64,000 nt of DNA, taken from contig JAIQFB010000027.1 in NCBI GenBank assembly GCA_020073485.1, positions 1 through 64,000 on the forward strand, read 5' to 3'. This document shows, in pieces, positions 1 through 8,304 of this stretch; position 1 is the stretch's first letter; each line of letters begins with the position of its first letter. Under the pieces are notes generated by a model. It made no database searches and was not told the origin of the DNA. It saw nothing but the letters and a program-made list of their open reading frames with translations. The position numbers and the translations under genes are program-made. Source of the stretch: Terriglobia bacterium (GTDB taxonomy: Bacteria > Acidobacteriota > Terriglobia > Acidiferrales > UBA7541).

Positions 1-967
1 GCAGATGGCGGAAATCTCGCCGCCCCGCTCGGTACGCGTCCCCCACCGGATGCGCCGCGGCGCCTGCCTCGGTCAAAACCTCCGCGGAAAATTCGTGCGG
101 AAGATGATGTTTGCGGATCAGAATCTCAACGTCGACGCCGAAGTCGCCCGGACGCCCCAGAATTTCAATCACGCGCCCGGCTGCGGCCACGCCGCCGCGC
201 GGAAATCGAGTCAGCTCCACGTTGACCACGGCGCCGTCCAGCTCCGGCAACCGGACGCCTCTCCTCGGCGGATGCTGGCCCAGCTTGCCTTGCATTTCCG
301 GAGTGAGTTCCTCGCCCGGCGGAATGATAATTTCCTGCAGCAGACGCGATTCGTACGGTGCAACCGTATTACCGCGCGCGCCGTAACGGAACAGCCCGAC
401 GACGGTGTCATGCGCGCGGTTGATCACGCGCAGAATACGCCCCTCGGCGCGGCCGGCCCCATCGGCGAAGCGGCTGCGGCGCTCTATGCTCGCCAGAACG
501 TGATCGCCGTGCATGGCGTCGCCCATCGAGTCGCGCCCGATGAAGAGGTCTCCCTCCAAATCCTTGCGCGGCGTGTCCGGCACCACGAAGCCGTACCCAT
601 CGCGATGCGCCACCAGGCGTCCGGTCAATTGATTCGCTTCCGGGCGCGGCGCTGGGCGGGATTCCTGGCGCGGCTGCGATCCATGCCGCTCCTGCGCGCC
701 CTTTTGCCGAGGCGGTTGCGCGAATTCCGCTCCTTGTTTCTCCTTGGGCAGCCCGACGCGCCCGTTGGGATATTCGTGAATCTCGCCGCGCTTTTTCATC
801 TTCCGGGCGAGCTTAACCAGCGCGCGGCGTCCGGAATGGCGCAGGTCCAGCGCGGCGGCGATTTCGCGGAGGCTTTGCGGCCGACGGGATCGTGATAAAT
901 GGGCCAGAACGTCGGCCTCAGTGACGGGCGTGCGCGGGTCTTGCGGGTGAGACATGTGAACCGCCAT
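1..967 (-). CDS. rnr: Ribonuclease R, N-terminal part (gene runs off the left edge)
   Basis: Reading the minus strand from an ATG at 967 gives an open frame without a stop to the window edge (about 322 codons), so only the 5' part is present. An N-terminal winged-helix segment (about residues 12-75, containing LREIAAALDLRHSGRRALVK) is followed by a basic linker and an OB/cold-shock domain with YGFVVPDTPRKDLEGDLFIG (from residue 125). A second OB segment contains GRVIEILGRPGDFGVDVEIL. The visible part ends at GRRDFRHL, just where the RNB catalytic domain of RNase R begins. RNase R is a 3'-5' hydrolytic exoribonuclease that degrades structured RNA. An in-frame ATG at 955 is an alternative start; neither has a strong ribosome site. 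Identification rests on the N-terminal domains, since the catalytic residues lie outside the window. Confidence 0.88.
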   Translation of the reverse strand, partial: MAVHMSHPQDPRTPVTEADVLAHLSRSRRPQSLREIAAALDLRHSGRRALVKLARKMKKRGEIHEYPNGRVGLPKEKQGAEFAQPPRQKGAQERHGSQPRQESRPAPRPEANQLTGRLVAHRDGYGFVVPDTPRKDLEGDLFIGRDSMGDAMHGDHVLASIERRSRFADGAGRAEGRILRVINRAHDTVVGLFRYGARGNTVAPYESRLLQEIIIPPGEELTPEMQGKLGQHPPRRGVRLPELDGAVVNVELTRFPRGGVAAAGRVIEILGRPGDFGVDVEILIRKHHLPHEFSAEVLTEAGAAAHPVGDAYRAGRRDFRHL

Positions 968-1143
968 TGTATGCGCTCTGCCTGAAAAAGGCGAAGAAAA
1001 GTCGGAAATCCGGGGATTCTGGGGTGCTTTCCCGGGTGGGCCATCTGCCTGCGTTTAATAAGGGGGTACCTATTCAAATAATTTTCTCAAACTTGCAACT
1101 TTTTTTTGAAACCTGGGTTTGATTTCACACATCAAGACAACAA

Positions 1144-1209
1144 AGCCCAGCTTACCTCCGACAGGCTGGGCTAAATGGGAGGGGCGAATCCAATTGGACC
1201 GCCCCTCTC
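1144..1209. repeat. Two tandem hairpins with 13-nt loops (possible terminator or structured leader)
   Basis: Hairpin 1 pairs AGCCCAGC (1144-1151) with GCTGGGCT (1165-1172). Hairpin 2 pairs GGGAGGGGCG (1177-1186) with CGCCCCTCTC (1200-1209, one G-U pair). Both loops are exactly 13 nt. On the minus strand hairpin 1 is followed by a T-rich stretch (TTGTTGTCTTG), so the pair could terminate transcription of the upstream Gly-rich protein gene, or act as a leader structure of the RNase R gene. The rest of the 968-1413 gap shows no supportable gene; it also holds a 12-bp palindrome AGGGGCGCCCCT near 1339-1350. Confidence 0.4.
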
Positions 1210-1413
1210 ATACACGCCTCAAACGCGATAAAGCCCCTAAATTATGTCAGGTTGGTCCAGGGTCTAAAGGTGGCTGCCGGTTTTTTGCTGTGTGCTTCCA
1301 TGATTCAAGCGGGCGCACCAAGAGCCTATCCCGCGCACGAGGGGCGCCCCTTTGAGCGCCTGGCGAAATTGCGACCGAGGGCCGGGAGGAATCGGGCTGA
1401 ATGATCGGTGCAT

Positions 1414-2805
1414 TTAACTCGAACGACTCGAATTGCCCGCGCCTGCATGGCCCAGCGGAGAGGTGACATCGTCGGGCGCAGCCACGACGCCATTGGCGTC
1501 CGATTTCACTACAAATTTCACGCCGCTCTTGGCATTTTCATCGATGGTGCGCTGCAGGTCGAGTTGGTCCACATCAAACGCGCCTTCGCGGCCGTTGGTG
1601 AGCACATAATGAACCTGACCGCCCGAGTACCAGTAATCACGTGCCGAAAACACGGAGCCGTCCTTCAGATAGAGCAGAACGGGCACGGCGCCATCGGCTG
1701 CGCTGTAGGTCTGCGGTGAGCTTTGCTCCGCCGGCCCTGACGAAGAAGTGGATTCCGGAGGGACATAGTTGTCCGCCGGCGCCACGTAGGAAGAATTGTT
1801 ATTGGAATTGTTGTAATCGTATCCGTAAGGATAGCCCGCCGGATAACCATAGTAACCATAGCCGGGCCAGCCCCACGTCAAGCTATCCCAATAAAAGGGA
1901 TCCCAATACGAATATCCAAACCAAGGCCAGCTGAACCCCCATCCGGGCCACCACCCGAAGCCGAAGCCCCATCCGAATCCACAGTTCCAGCAGCCCCAGC
2001 GATTGCCGCCACGGAATCTAAAGCGAGAGTCGCCGAACGCAAGGCGGTTGCCGAACACCGCGGCCCGGTTTGCGCCAAGCCCGCCGGTGAAGACGCGGTT
2101 ACCAAATGCGGAACTGCCAACAAATCGCGAATTCGGCGATAACACTGCCCCCGAACGCGATCCGAAGACGCCGGCGCGGGAATTGCCAAACGAGGCGCGA
2201 ATGTTGGATAACGCCCGAGAAGAAGAAACGGCATTCCGGGGGATCGACGCGTTTTCCCAAACCTGGTTCCCTTGTCCGGAGAAACTCCTGATTGATCCGG
2301 TTCCCTCCACGGAACGGTTCCCGGAGAAAACACGGAAGCCGTTCCCGGCGACTCCAGAAGCTTGCACTTGCGGAGCGGCGCCAGTACCGGCTCTGCTCCC
2401 CTCGGCATTGCCAAAGGAATGCCACCTGCCATCCGCGACCGCAGCCGGAGCGGAAAAGGAATTGCCCATGCGCGAGTTCACATTCCCTGGATTCGCAGAA
2501 GAGCGAATGGCATTTCCGCCACCGGGCCTTGCAAAGGATCCGCTCCCGGAACGCATGGGCGCGCTCTGCGCCGGCCGGGAAAAGCCGGCCCCCATTCGTG
2601 GCGCGGAAGATGAGCCGCCTCGGAAACCACCGCCCCGAAAGGCTCCCCCGTTGAAACCTCCGCCGGACCGGAAGCCTCCTCCTCCGTGAAAGCCGCCACC
2701 GCCGCCGTGGAAACCGCCGCCGCGTTGCGCAAACGCAGGGACCGCCGAAAGCGCAAATAGAATTGCAATGATGGAACTGAGATTTGCGAACTTTGGATGC
2801 TTCAT
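1414..2805 (-). CDS. Secreted Gly-rich, aromatic-rich protein of unknown function
   Basis: A 463-residue protein starting at the ATG at 2805, preceded by a good ribosome site (GGAGG, 7 nt spacing). An upstream in-frame start at 2832 is less likely. A signal peptide (about residues 1-27, ending PAFAQ) is followed by low-complexity Gly-rich GGGF/GGFRGG repeats (about 28-75), a long Ser/Arg/Gly/Phe-rich region, and a Trp/Tyr/Gly-rich core with WGCWNCGFGWGFGFGWWPGW. A Tyr/Asn/Ser linker leads to a C-terminal module with LYLKDGSVFSARDYWYSGG and VDQLDLQRTID. From memory, similar C-terminal modules (LKDG...DYW...DLxRT) occur in other acidobacterial exported proteins, but I know of no assigned function. 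It probably acts in the periplasm or at the surface. Confidence 0.75.
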   Translation of the reverse strand: MKHPKFANLSSIIAILFALSAVPAFAQRGGGFHGGGGGFHGGGGFRSGGGFNGGAFRGGGFRGGSSSAPRMGAGFSRPAQSAPMRSGSGSFARPGGGNAIRSSANPGNVNSRMGNSFSAPAAVADGRWHSFGNAEGSRAGTGAAPQVQASGVAGNGFRVFSGNRSVEGTGSIRSFSGQGNQVWENASIPRNAVSSSRALSNIRASFGNSRAGVFGSRSGAVLSPNSRFVGSSAFGNRVFTGGLGANRAAVFGNRLAFGDSRFRFRGGNRWGCWNCGFGWGFGFGWWPGWGFSWPWFGYSYWDPFYWDSLTWGWPGYGYYGYPAGYPYGYDYNNSNNNSSYVAPADNYVPPESTSSSGPAEQSSPQTYSAADGAVPVLLYLKDGSVFSARDYWYSGGQVHYVLTNGREGAFDVDQLDLQRTIDENAKSGVKFVVKSDANGVVAAPDDVTSPLGHAGAGNSSRSS

Positions 2806-2961
2806 TTCAGGGCCTCCGCAACTACTGCGCAAGACCGCCGGACGAATTCTCGGGGAGGGAACCCGTTCATGCCTTACACTAATTGGATTCTACACCCGGA
2901 CCTTTGGTTGCGCAGGCCGAATTCCTTCGGAGGCTAGAAAATCGGATTCCATATCCGCGCT

Positions 2962-3471
2962 CTAACGAATTCGGATCATTCCATTCTCGTCATAACCGAT
3001 GACCACCTGCCCGCCGGCGACAATAACCGGGCGCCGGATCAATTCCGGATTCATGGCCATCATACCCACTGCTTCGCGACGGGAAGGAGGATTTTCCTTC
3101 ATGTTCTTCTTGCGGTAGATTGCGCTGCGCGGGTTCAGGAATTCCTGGTGGTCGTGATTTCCAATCAACTTCTGTAGTTCCGCGGAAGTCAGGCGGTTCT
3201 TGGTCAGGTCGCGTACATTCAGGCGGTAGCCGCGCTTTTCGAGGAAACGGCGGGCTTTGCGGCACGTGGCGCAAGTTGGTTTCTGGAGAAATTGCAGCGT
3301 CTTTCGTGGTTTTCTTGCGCGCGTCGCAGCCTTGCGCACCGGATTTTTCCTTGCCTGCTTCGCTCTCAAAATCAACCCCCAAACCATGGTACGTGGCCGG
3401 CCGGACGCCGAAACTCGACCGAAATTCGGGCCGGGCACACACATTTCGCAATTAACGGCAAGGTACGCCAC
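2962..3471 (-). CDS. ArsC/Spx-like thioredoxin-fold protein
   Basis: 169 residues from a GTG start. The conserved part begins near residue 58 with LQFLQKPTCATCRKARRFL, a thioredoxin-fold first strand followed by a CxxC in the position of the ArsC/Spx/YffB active-site cysteine. It continues with LEKRGYRLNVRDLTKNRLTS and a C-terminal segment ending RRPVIVAGGQVVIGY, typical of the 'RPIv..g..v.iGf' strand of this family. Family members are about 115 residues long, so the first ~57 basic residues may be non-coding; an internal ATG at 3387 is an alternative, and no ribosome site decides the start. Whether it reduces arsenate, acts like Spx, or does something else cannot be told from sequence. Confidence 0.72.
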   Translation of the reverse strand: MAYLAVNCEMCVPGPNFGRVSASGRPRTMVWGLILRAKQARKNPVRKAATRARKPRKTLQFLQKPTCATCRKARRFLEKRGYRLNVRDLTKNRLTSAELQKLIGNHDHQEFLNPRSAIYRKKNMKENPPSRREAVGMMAMNPELIRRPVIVAGGQVVIGYDENGMIRIR

Positions 3472-3729
3472 GATTGTTACGCTACGATTACGATCGGCCG
3501 GAAAGGGACCATGGAAGGTGCGATTTAAGCTAAGTCTTTTGTAATAAGTGCACTCGGAAGATTAGAGATCCTCGTAGGACTGGAAATCACCAAGGGGCGT
3601 GACCGCCATCACGTGTTCATGAAATCGGGAGGAGTAAAATTTCTCTCGAAGGACAATTGTTTGCAAGATTCTTATAAGCACCGTCTGCATTTGTGCTGAG
3701 ATTTGGGAATTCATCTTCGGGGGGCCGCC

Positions 3730-3960
3730 ATGATCGAAGATTTGGAAGAGCATGTGACTGGAGTCGTGTGTCTGCGCTGCGGGATACTTACTCCGCTGCA
3801 TGTTTTGAGTCACTGGGGGCCGTCGCAGGGAGCCCGAAAAGAATTCCACTCCCCTATCACCATCGTTCGGTGCCAGGGATGCGGCAAGGAGGCATTATAT
3901 CTTGCCGGAGAGGTGGTCGCGTTCAAGACCATGACAAACACCTTGCACGCGCCGGCGTGA
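3730..3960 (+). CDS. Small zinc-ribbon-like protein
   Basis: 76 residues from an ATG preceded by a purine-rich GGGGGG tract. Two cysteine pairs, CLRCG near the N-terminus and CQGCG near the middle, fit a zinc ribbon; no membrane segment or other domain is seen. The start at 3730 is preferred over an in-frame start at 3703 because of the G-rich ribosome site. An overlapping minus-strand frame (3562-3849) shows no such pattern and was rejected. It stands alone between the thioredoxin-fold gene and rlmH, both on the other strand. Function unknown. Confidence 0.55.
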   Translation: MIEDLEEHVTGVVCLRCGILTPLHVLSHWGPSQGARKEFHSPITIVRCQGCGKEALYLAGEVVAFKTMTNTLHAPA

Positions 3961-4029
3961 GCGTCGCTTGTGACCGGAACTGCGGGGTTCTCTGGACTGG
4001 GGCAATGCAACCCACGTTCAGCCCGCGCC

Positions 4030-4461
4030 TTATTTCGGGTAGGGATGCCCGGCCAGAATTGCGAAGGCGCGGTAGAGTTGCTCGGCGAGCATCACGCGGG
4101 CCAGTTCGTGAGAAAACGTTAGAGAAGAAAGCGAAAGCGTTTGCGTGGCACGCCGGCGCAGCGATTCCGGAAAGCCTTCCGCGCCGCCGCAAAGAAACAC
4201 GATTTCACGCGCGCCGCGGTCGCGCGTTTCCCCCAGCCATTTCGCGAATTGCGCCGAAGTGCGGTTTTTCCCGGCGTCATCCAGCAACACGACGGTTGCG
4301 GCGGAATCAAGCGTGAACTTGCGCAGCGATGCCGCCGAATCCTCCCGCAATTCGGTGAGTTGCACTTCCGCGAACCTGCCGATGCGCGCCTCGTAATCGT
4401 CCAGCAGAGCCCGGATTTCCGGGCGGCGCGTTTTTCCAAGCATGACAAGGTGGATTTTCAT
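4030..4461 (-). CDS. rlmH: 23S rRNA (pseudouridine-1915-N3)-methyltransferase RlmH
   Basis: 143 residues of the SPOUT methyltransferase family that methylates pseudouridine 1915 in helix 69 of 23S rRNA. The start MKIHLVMLGKTRRPE matches the family start; the in-frame ATG at 4506 only adds a non-conserved tail. Visible motifs are VVLLDDAGKNRTSAQFAKWL, FLCGGAEGFPESLRRRA (the family's IGGxxG loop, here CGGAEG), and TFSHELARVMLAEQLYRAF near the C-terminus. The usual terminal PYHK/PYHR is PYPK here. It lies last in the obgE-nadD-rsfS direction, 83 bp after the sigma-54 activator gene, a common neighbourhood for rlmH next to rsfS. Confidence 0.93.
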   Translation of the reverse strand: MKIHLVMLGKTRRPEIRALLDDYEARIGRFAEVQLTELREDSAASLRKFTLDSAATVVLLDDAGKNRTSAQFAKWLGETRDRGAREIVFLCGGAEGFPESLRRRATQTLSLSSLTFSHELARVMLAEQLYRAFAILAGHPYPK

Positions 4462-4544
4462 GTGAGGATGTGGTTTGACCCGGCGCCCATTTTGAGAAAC
4501 AGGCAACCCTTCGCCAAGGCTCGGGGTGAAGAGAGCCTGTTCTG

Positions 4545-5477
4545 CTAGTTCAATCCGTACTTCTTTCGTTTATCGAGCAGGGCCTTGCGGCTGATGCCCA
4601 GGATCGCGGCGCTCTTTCCGATTTTGTAATGGGTGGCCTCGAGCGTGGCGCGGATGGCGTCGCGCTCCATTTCTTCAAGCGACCTCAGCGCAACTCCCAG
4701 GCCGGTATCCGCGAATTGCACGGATTCCGGAAAATCCCGCGGCACAAGCAACGGGCCGCTGGAAAATACCAGGGCGCGCTCGATGGAATTTTTCAGCTCG
4801 CGCACGTTGCCGGGCCATGCGTACGCGGCCAGCATGTGCCGCGCGGGTTCCGAAAAGGCCGTGCCGGTGCGTCCGTGTACACGCGCCGCTCGTTCCAGCA
4901 GCGCGTCGGCCAGCGGGAGAACGTCCGCAGGGCGCGCGCGCAAGGCGGGCACGGCAATCGTCAGCACACTCAAGCGAAAAAATAAATCCTCTCGGAATTG
5001 CCCTTCGGATACCAGGCGCTGCAAATCGGAATTGGTGAGCGCGATCAAACGCGCCTGGATGGTGATCGTTTCCGTGCCGCCCAGGCGCTCAAATTGGCGC
5101 TCCTCGAGCACGCGCAGAAGTTTCGATTGGGTTGCGGGGGAAAGCGCCGCCACTTCATCCAGCACGATCGTGCCGCCCTGCGCCATTTCCAGGCGGCCGA
5201 GCTTGCGTTCGACGGCCCCGGTAAACGCGCCGCGCTCGTGGCCGAACAGTTCGGATTCGACCAGTTCCTGCGGGAGGCTGGCGCAATCGATTTTCAGGAA
5301 GGGCGCGTCACGCCGGGGACCCAGTTCATGAATCAGCCGCGCCAGATGGTCTTTGCCCGTGCCGCTTTCGCCGGTAATGAGCAGCGTCGTGGACGTGTCC
5401 GCGACCTTGCGCGCCAGTTCCACCACGGCCTTGGACGCGGGATCTTCCGCGATCCAGGCCATTCGCGGCTCGCTCAT
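4545..5477 (-). CDS. Sigma-54-dependent transcriptional activator without sensor domain
   Basis: 310 residues consisting almost entirely of the AAA+ activator module and a Fis-type DNA-binding helix-turn-helix. Walker A is GESGTGKD (about residues 37-44), the sigma-54 contact loop GAFTGA is intact, Walker B is IVLDEV, and an arginine-finger/sensor region FREDLFFRLSVL and WPGNVRELKN follow. The C-terminus AAILGISRKALLDKRKKYGLN is a Fis recognition helix. There is no N-terminal receiver, PAS or GAF domain (only about 20 residues precede the AAA+ fold), so activity is presumably controlled by expression or a separate partner. The start codon overlaps the rsfS stop by 4 bp, so it is translated with the housekeeping operon, which is an odd place for such a regulator. 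Confidence 0.9.
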   Translation of the reverse strand: MSEPRMAWIAEDPASKAVVELARKVADTSTTLLITGESGTGKDHLARLIHELGPRRDAPFLKIDCASLPQELVESELFGHERGAFTGAVERKLGRLEMAQGGTIVLDEVAALSPATQSKLLRVLEERQFERLGGTETITIQARLIALTNSDLQRLVSEGQFREDLFFRLSVLTIAVPALRARPADVLPLADALLERAARVHGRTGTAFSEPARHMLAAYAWPGNVRELKNSIERALVFSSGPLLVPRDFPESVQFADTGLGVALRSLEEMERDAIRATLEATHYKIGKSAAILGISRKALLDKRKKYGLN

Positions 5478-5878
5478 CCTTCGGCCTCGGCCGCGTCCGG
5501 ATAGCGGCTGCTTTCGGCGGAATCGTCAAATTCGATGCGCCGCGCTGCGCGCCATAGCCGCTCCAGATCGTAAAAACGCCGCGCGTGTTCGGTAAACACG
5601 TGCACGATCAGGCCGCCAAAGTCCAGCAGCATCCAATCGCCGCCCGATTTGCCTTCGCGATGCAGCAGGCGCGTTCCGAGTTCTTCGAGTTTCCGTTCGA
5701 TTTCATCGCAGATGGCCTCAACCTGCCGGGGGCTGAAACCCGTGCACAAAAGGAAGTAATTGGTGAACGCGGGAAGTCCCCGCAGATCGAGCAGCGTCAC
5801 TTCCGCCGCCTGCTTTTCTTGCGCGGCCTCGATGGCGGCGCGGAGCTCGATTGGTAGCGAATCTTTTTTTGACGTCAC
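5474..5878 (-). CDS. rsfS: Ribosome silencing factor RsfS
   Basis: 134 residues of the Iojap/DUF143 family, which binds ribosomal protein uL14 and blocks subunit joining under starvation. Visible conserved blocks are VTLLDLRGLPAFTNYFLLCTG, FSPRQVEAICDEIERKL and WMLLDFGGLIVHVFTEHARRF. The last ~20 residues are a variable acidic tail. It overlaps nadD upstream and the sigma-54 activator downstream by 4 bp each, indicating translational coupling in one operon. Confidence 0.95.
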   Translation of the reverse strand: MTSKKDSLPIELRAAIEAAQEKQAAEVTLLDLRGLPAFTNYFLLCTGFSPRQVEAICDEIERKLEELGTRLLHREGKSGGDWMLLDFGGLIVHVFTEHARRFYDLERLWRAARRIEFDDSAESSRYPDAAEAEG

Positions 5879-6594
5879 CGGTAAAGAGCCTGCTTGTTAA
5901 TGTATTCCTCGACGCGCGGGGGCACAAGCCCATGAATTGACTCATTGGAATCAAGGCGGTGGCGCACTTCGGTCGCCGAAACATGGCTGGAAACCGTGTC
6001 GAGCACATAGATTGCCGTCCGGCGCAGCGCGATCGCGCGCGGGTCGAGCGGCGCGTGCGCCGCGCCGCGCCGCGCGAATAAATCCGGCGGAATCACGAGG
6101 CGCAGCGTATCGGATTTAAATCCGGGGCGGCTGGCCACGATAAAATCGCACAGGCCCAGCAGCGTTTCGTAATCCTTCCACGTCGGAATATCCAGAAACG
6201 AATCCGCGCCCAGCAGAAAATACAGATGCACGCCCGCGCCCTGAAATTTCTGCTTGAAGTGTCGCACCGTGTCCACCGAATAAAACGTTTCCCGGCCGGA
6301 GTGCCCGGCGCCGGATTCCGCCAGCGAGGCGATGAAGCGCGGGTGATCCGCGCAGGCCAGCGCCACCATGGCGTAGCGGTCCGCGTACGAAGCCATGCCG
6401 CCGCGATGCTTGTGCGGGGGGCGGCCCGTGGGAATAAAATAAATTTCGTCGAGGTGGAAGCGTCGTTCGGCAGCGCGCGCCACGGCCAGATGCCCGATGT
6501 GAATAGGATCGAAGGTGCCGCCGAAGAGCGCGATGCGGCGTTCGCGCGGTGGTTCACTCGGGGTGCCGTGCTTCTGCGGCGGAGCGATGCTCAA
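5875..6594 (-). CDS. nadD: Nicotinate-nucleotide adenylyltransferase
   Basis: 239 residues. The nucleotidyltransferase signature [12 protein letters not shown] (about residues 25-36) and the C-terminal [14 protein letters not shown] (STxxR-type motif) identify NadD, which adenylates nicotinate mononucleotide to deamido-NAD in NAD synthesis. [10 protein letters not shown] is also typical. The first ~18 residues are a non-conserved, Pro-rich tail, so translation could begin a little later, but the 4-bp overlap with the obgE stop supports this start. It sits between obgE and rsfS in the classic order. Confidence 0.95.
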   Translation of the reverse strand: MSIAPPQKHGTPSEPPRERRIALFGGTFDPIHIGHLAVARAAERRFHLDEIYFIPTGRPPHKHRGGMASYADRYAMVALACADHPRFIASLAESGAGHSGRETFYSVDTVRHFKQKFQGAGVHLYFLLGADSFLDIPTWKDYETLLGLCDFIVASRPGFKSDTLRLVIPPDLFARRGAAHAPLDPRAIALRRTAIYVLDTVSSHVSATEVRHRLDSNESIHGLVPPRVEEYINKQALYR

Positions 6595-7739
6595 CGCTCC
6601 TCCGTTCGCGGGACGGCCGCCGGATGCGCGGAAGCTTTGGGCTCGTGCTCGGAAGATTGCGGTTCGCTCGCCACGTCTTCGGAATTATCCGCCTGCGGTT
6701 CTTCCGCGGGTGCCAGGCGATCGAGCGCGTCGGCCATGCCGCGCACCAGTTGCGGAATGCCTTCGCCGGAGGCGGACGATATAGCGTAAAACTCCAGCCC
6801 GCGCGCGGCGCAGAATTCGCGCAATTTTTCCAGGCGCGTGCGGTCCGTGGTGGCGTCAAGCTTCGTGGCCACGACAATCATCGGTTTCTCGGACAGCTTT
6901 TCACTGAACGCCGCCAGCTCACCGGTAATGACCTCGAAATCATGCACGGGATCGCGATCGGAAGCGTCACTGGTGTCAATTAAATGCGCGATCAGGCGCG
7001 TGCGTTCGACGTGCTTTAGAAATCGGATGCCCAGACCCACTCCGGTATGCGCGCCCTCGATCAGGCCGGGCAAATCCGTGACCACAAACGTGCGGCCGCC
7101 CGTCCTCTCCGAAGGTTTGCCGAGATTGCTGTCGGCGGAAACCACGCCGAGGCTCGGCTCCAGCGTTGTAAACGGATAATTGGCAATCTTCGGATGCGCG
7201 GCGGAAATTCTTGAGATTAGAGTGGACTTGCCGGCGTTGGGGAATCCGACCAGGCCGACATCCGCAAGCAATTTCAGCTCAAATCGAAGATTGCGTTCCT
7301 GTCCGGGTTGCCCTTCTTCGGATTCGCGCGGCGCCTGATGCCAGGGCTTGGCGAAATGCTGATTGCCGCGCCCGCCGCGCCCGCCCTGCGCGAGCAGCAC
7401 GCGCTGCCCCGGCTTGGTCAAGTCGGCGATTTGTTCGCCCGAATCCTGATCGGTGACCACGGTGCCCACCGGCACGAGCAGAACCATATCCGCGCCGGCG
7501 TGTCCAGTGCAGTTTGAGCCTTCGCCGTGCCGCCCGCGATCCGCTTTGAATTCGCGGTTGTAGCGGTAACGAAGCAGCGTATTGTCATGCGGATTCGCTT
7601 CCAGGTAAATGCTGCCGCCATGGCCGCCGTCGCCGCCCGAGGGCCCGCCGCGCGGCACGAATTTTTCGCGGCGGAACGCGACGCAGCCGTTCCCGCCGTC
7701 GCCCGCCTTCACATAGATTTTTGCTTCGTCAACAAACAC
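6591..7739 (-). CDS. obgE: GTPase Obg (CgtA)
   Basis: 382 residues. The N-terminal Obg glycine-rich fold is evident ([46 protein letters not shown]). The GTPase domain has [10 protein letters not shown] (G1, about residue 165), TTLEPSLG (G2), [10 protein letters not shown] (G3) and ATKLD in the position of the NKxD G4 motif (ATKLD rather than NKID). Obg acts in late 50S subunit assembly and stringent response control. The last ~40 residues are a low-complexity Glu/Pro/Ser tail rather than an OCT domain. A strong terminator lies upstream, between rpmA and this gene, so obgE may be expressed partly by read-through or from its own promoter. Confidence 0.96.
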   Translation of the reverse strand: MFVDEAKIYVKAGDGGNGCVAFRREKFVPRGGPSGGDGGHGGSIYLEANPHDNTLLRYRYNREFKADRGRHGEGSNCTGHAGADMVLLVPVGTVVTDQDSGEQIADLTKPGQRVLLAQGGRGGRGNQHFAKPWHQAPRESEEGQPGQERNLRFELKLLADVGLVGFPNAGKSTLISRISAAHPKIANYPFTTLEPSLGVVSADSNLGKPSERTGGRTFVVTDLPGLIEGAHTGVGLGIRFLKHVERTRLIAHLIDTSDASDRDPVHDFEVITGELAAFSEKLSEKPMIVVATKLDATTDRTRLEKLREFCAARGLEFYAISSASGEGIPQLVRGMADALDRLAPAEEPQADNSEDVASEPQSSEHEPKASAHPAAVPRTEER

Positions 7740-7828
7740 GTGAGTTCCATTTCTGCAAATGCGTCACTACTTAAGAATACGACAGCGCCAGAGCGATTTG
7801 CACGGCTGGCGCAGAGAATGAGCTTTTC

Positions 7829-7884
7829 GCCCTGAGTCATGGGATGCAGGGTGGCCCTGCCATCCCTGTTCCAAGACTCAGGGC
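7829..7884. repeat. Palindromic intergenic element, CCCTGAGT family (copy 1)
   Basis: GCCCTGAGTC (7829-7838) and GACTCAGGGC (7875-7884) form perfect 10-bp arms. Between them GGGATG-CAGGG ... CCCTG-C-CATCCC makes a nested hairpin. The outer arms are flanked by T/A tracts. The same core, CCCTGAGT, occurs in the larger element at 63177-63275, and one half-copy (GACTCAGGGC) lies at 9932-9941 just after tRNA-Ala. Confidence 0.7.
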
Positions 7885-7922
7885 AAAAATAAAAAGGCGC
7901 CCCGACCCGGTCGGGACGCCTT
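7885..7922 (-). terminator. Rho-independent terminator after rpmA
   Basis: On the minus strand a stem AAGGCGTCCCGAC / GTCGGGGCGCCTT with a 3-nt loop (one mismatch; hairpin 7894-7922) is followed by TTTATTTTT (7885-7893). It lies 65 bp after the rpmA stop and before obgE, so it ends the rplU-rpmA transcript. Confidence 0.9.
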
Positions 7923-7987
7923 CGAATTCCGGCGGGTTGCAAAGCGAACCCGGACTTTCATTGCGCGGGGTCCAAAACAGAGCTTGG

Positions 7988-8284
7988 TTAATCCGCTGGC
8001 GCAGCGGCGGGCTCGGATTTAGCCGCCGGTTCGGCCGGCACAACGCTGATATAGCGCCCGTCCTGACCTTTGTCCTGAAATACGACCACGCCGTTAATGA
8101 GCGCAAAGAGCGTATCGTCCTTGGCCCGGGCCACGTTCAGGCCGGGCTTGTGACGCGTACCGCGCTGGCGAATCAAAATCGTTCCTGCGTGGACTACTTC
8201 GCCGCCAAATCGCTTGACGCCGAGCCGTTGTCCCGGAGAGTTGCGGCCGTTTACGGACGAGCCGCCGCCTTTTTTATGTGCCAT
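7988..8284 (-). CDS. rpmA: 50S ribosomal protein L27
   Basis: 98 residues beginning [20 protein letters not shown], the standard start of bacterial bL27, followed by [20 protein letters not shown] and [20 protein letters not shown]. There is no N-terminal leader needing cleavage. The C-terminus carries an Ala/Pro-rich extension (about 14 residues) beyond the usual end. The N-terminal tail of L27 reaches the peptidyl transferase centre. It lies 20 bp after rplU in the same operon. Confidence 0.97.
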   Translation of the reverse strand: MAHKKGGGSSVNGRNSPGQRLGVKRFGGEVVHAGTILIRQRGTRHKPGLNVARAKDDTLFALINGVVVFQDKGQDGRYISVVPAEPAAKSEPAAAPAD

Positions 8285-8304
8285 GGGAATTCCCTCTCAA
8301 GCTC

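Noticed and set aside
5-895. Long plus-strand open frame of 296 codons at the left edge
   Set aside because: Its translation has no domain character, while the opposite strand reads as the N-terminal half of RNase R.
1119-1355. 78-codon plus-strand frame between the RNase R and Gly-rich genes
   Set aside because: It runs through two strong hairpins, lacks a ribosome site and has no protein-like pattern.
2962-3471. Naming the thioredoxin-fold protein arsenate reductase (arsC)
   Set aside because: No arsenic genes nearby, and the CxxC-type site is shared by Spx and YffB relatives, so the substrate cannot be told.
3562-3849. 95-codon minus-strand frame overlapping the zinc-ribbon gene
   Set aside because: No motif or ribosome site; the plus-strand frame has two CxxC pairs and a G-rich ribosome site.
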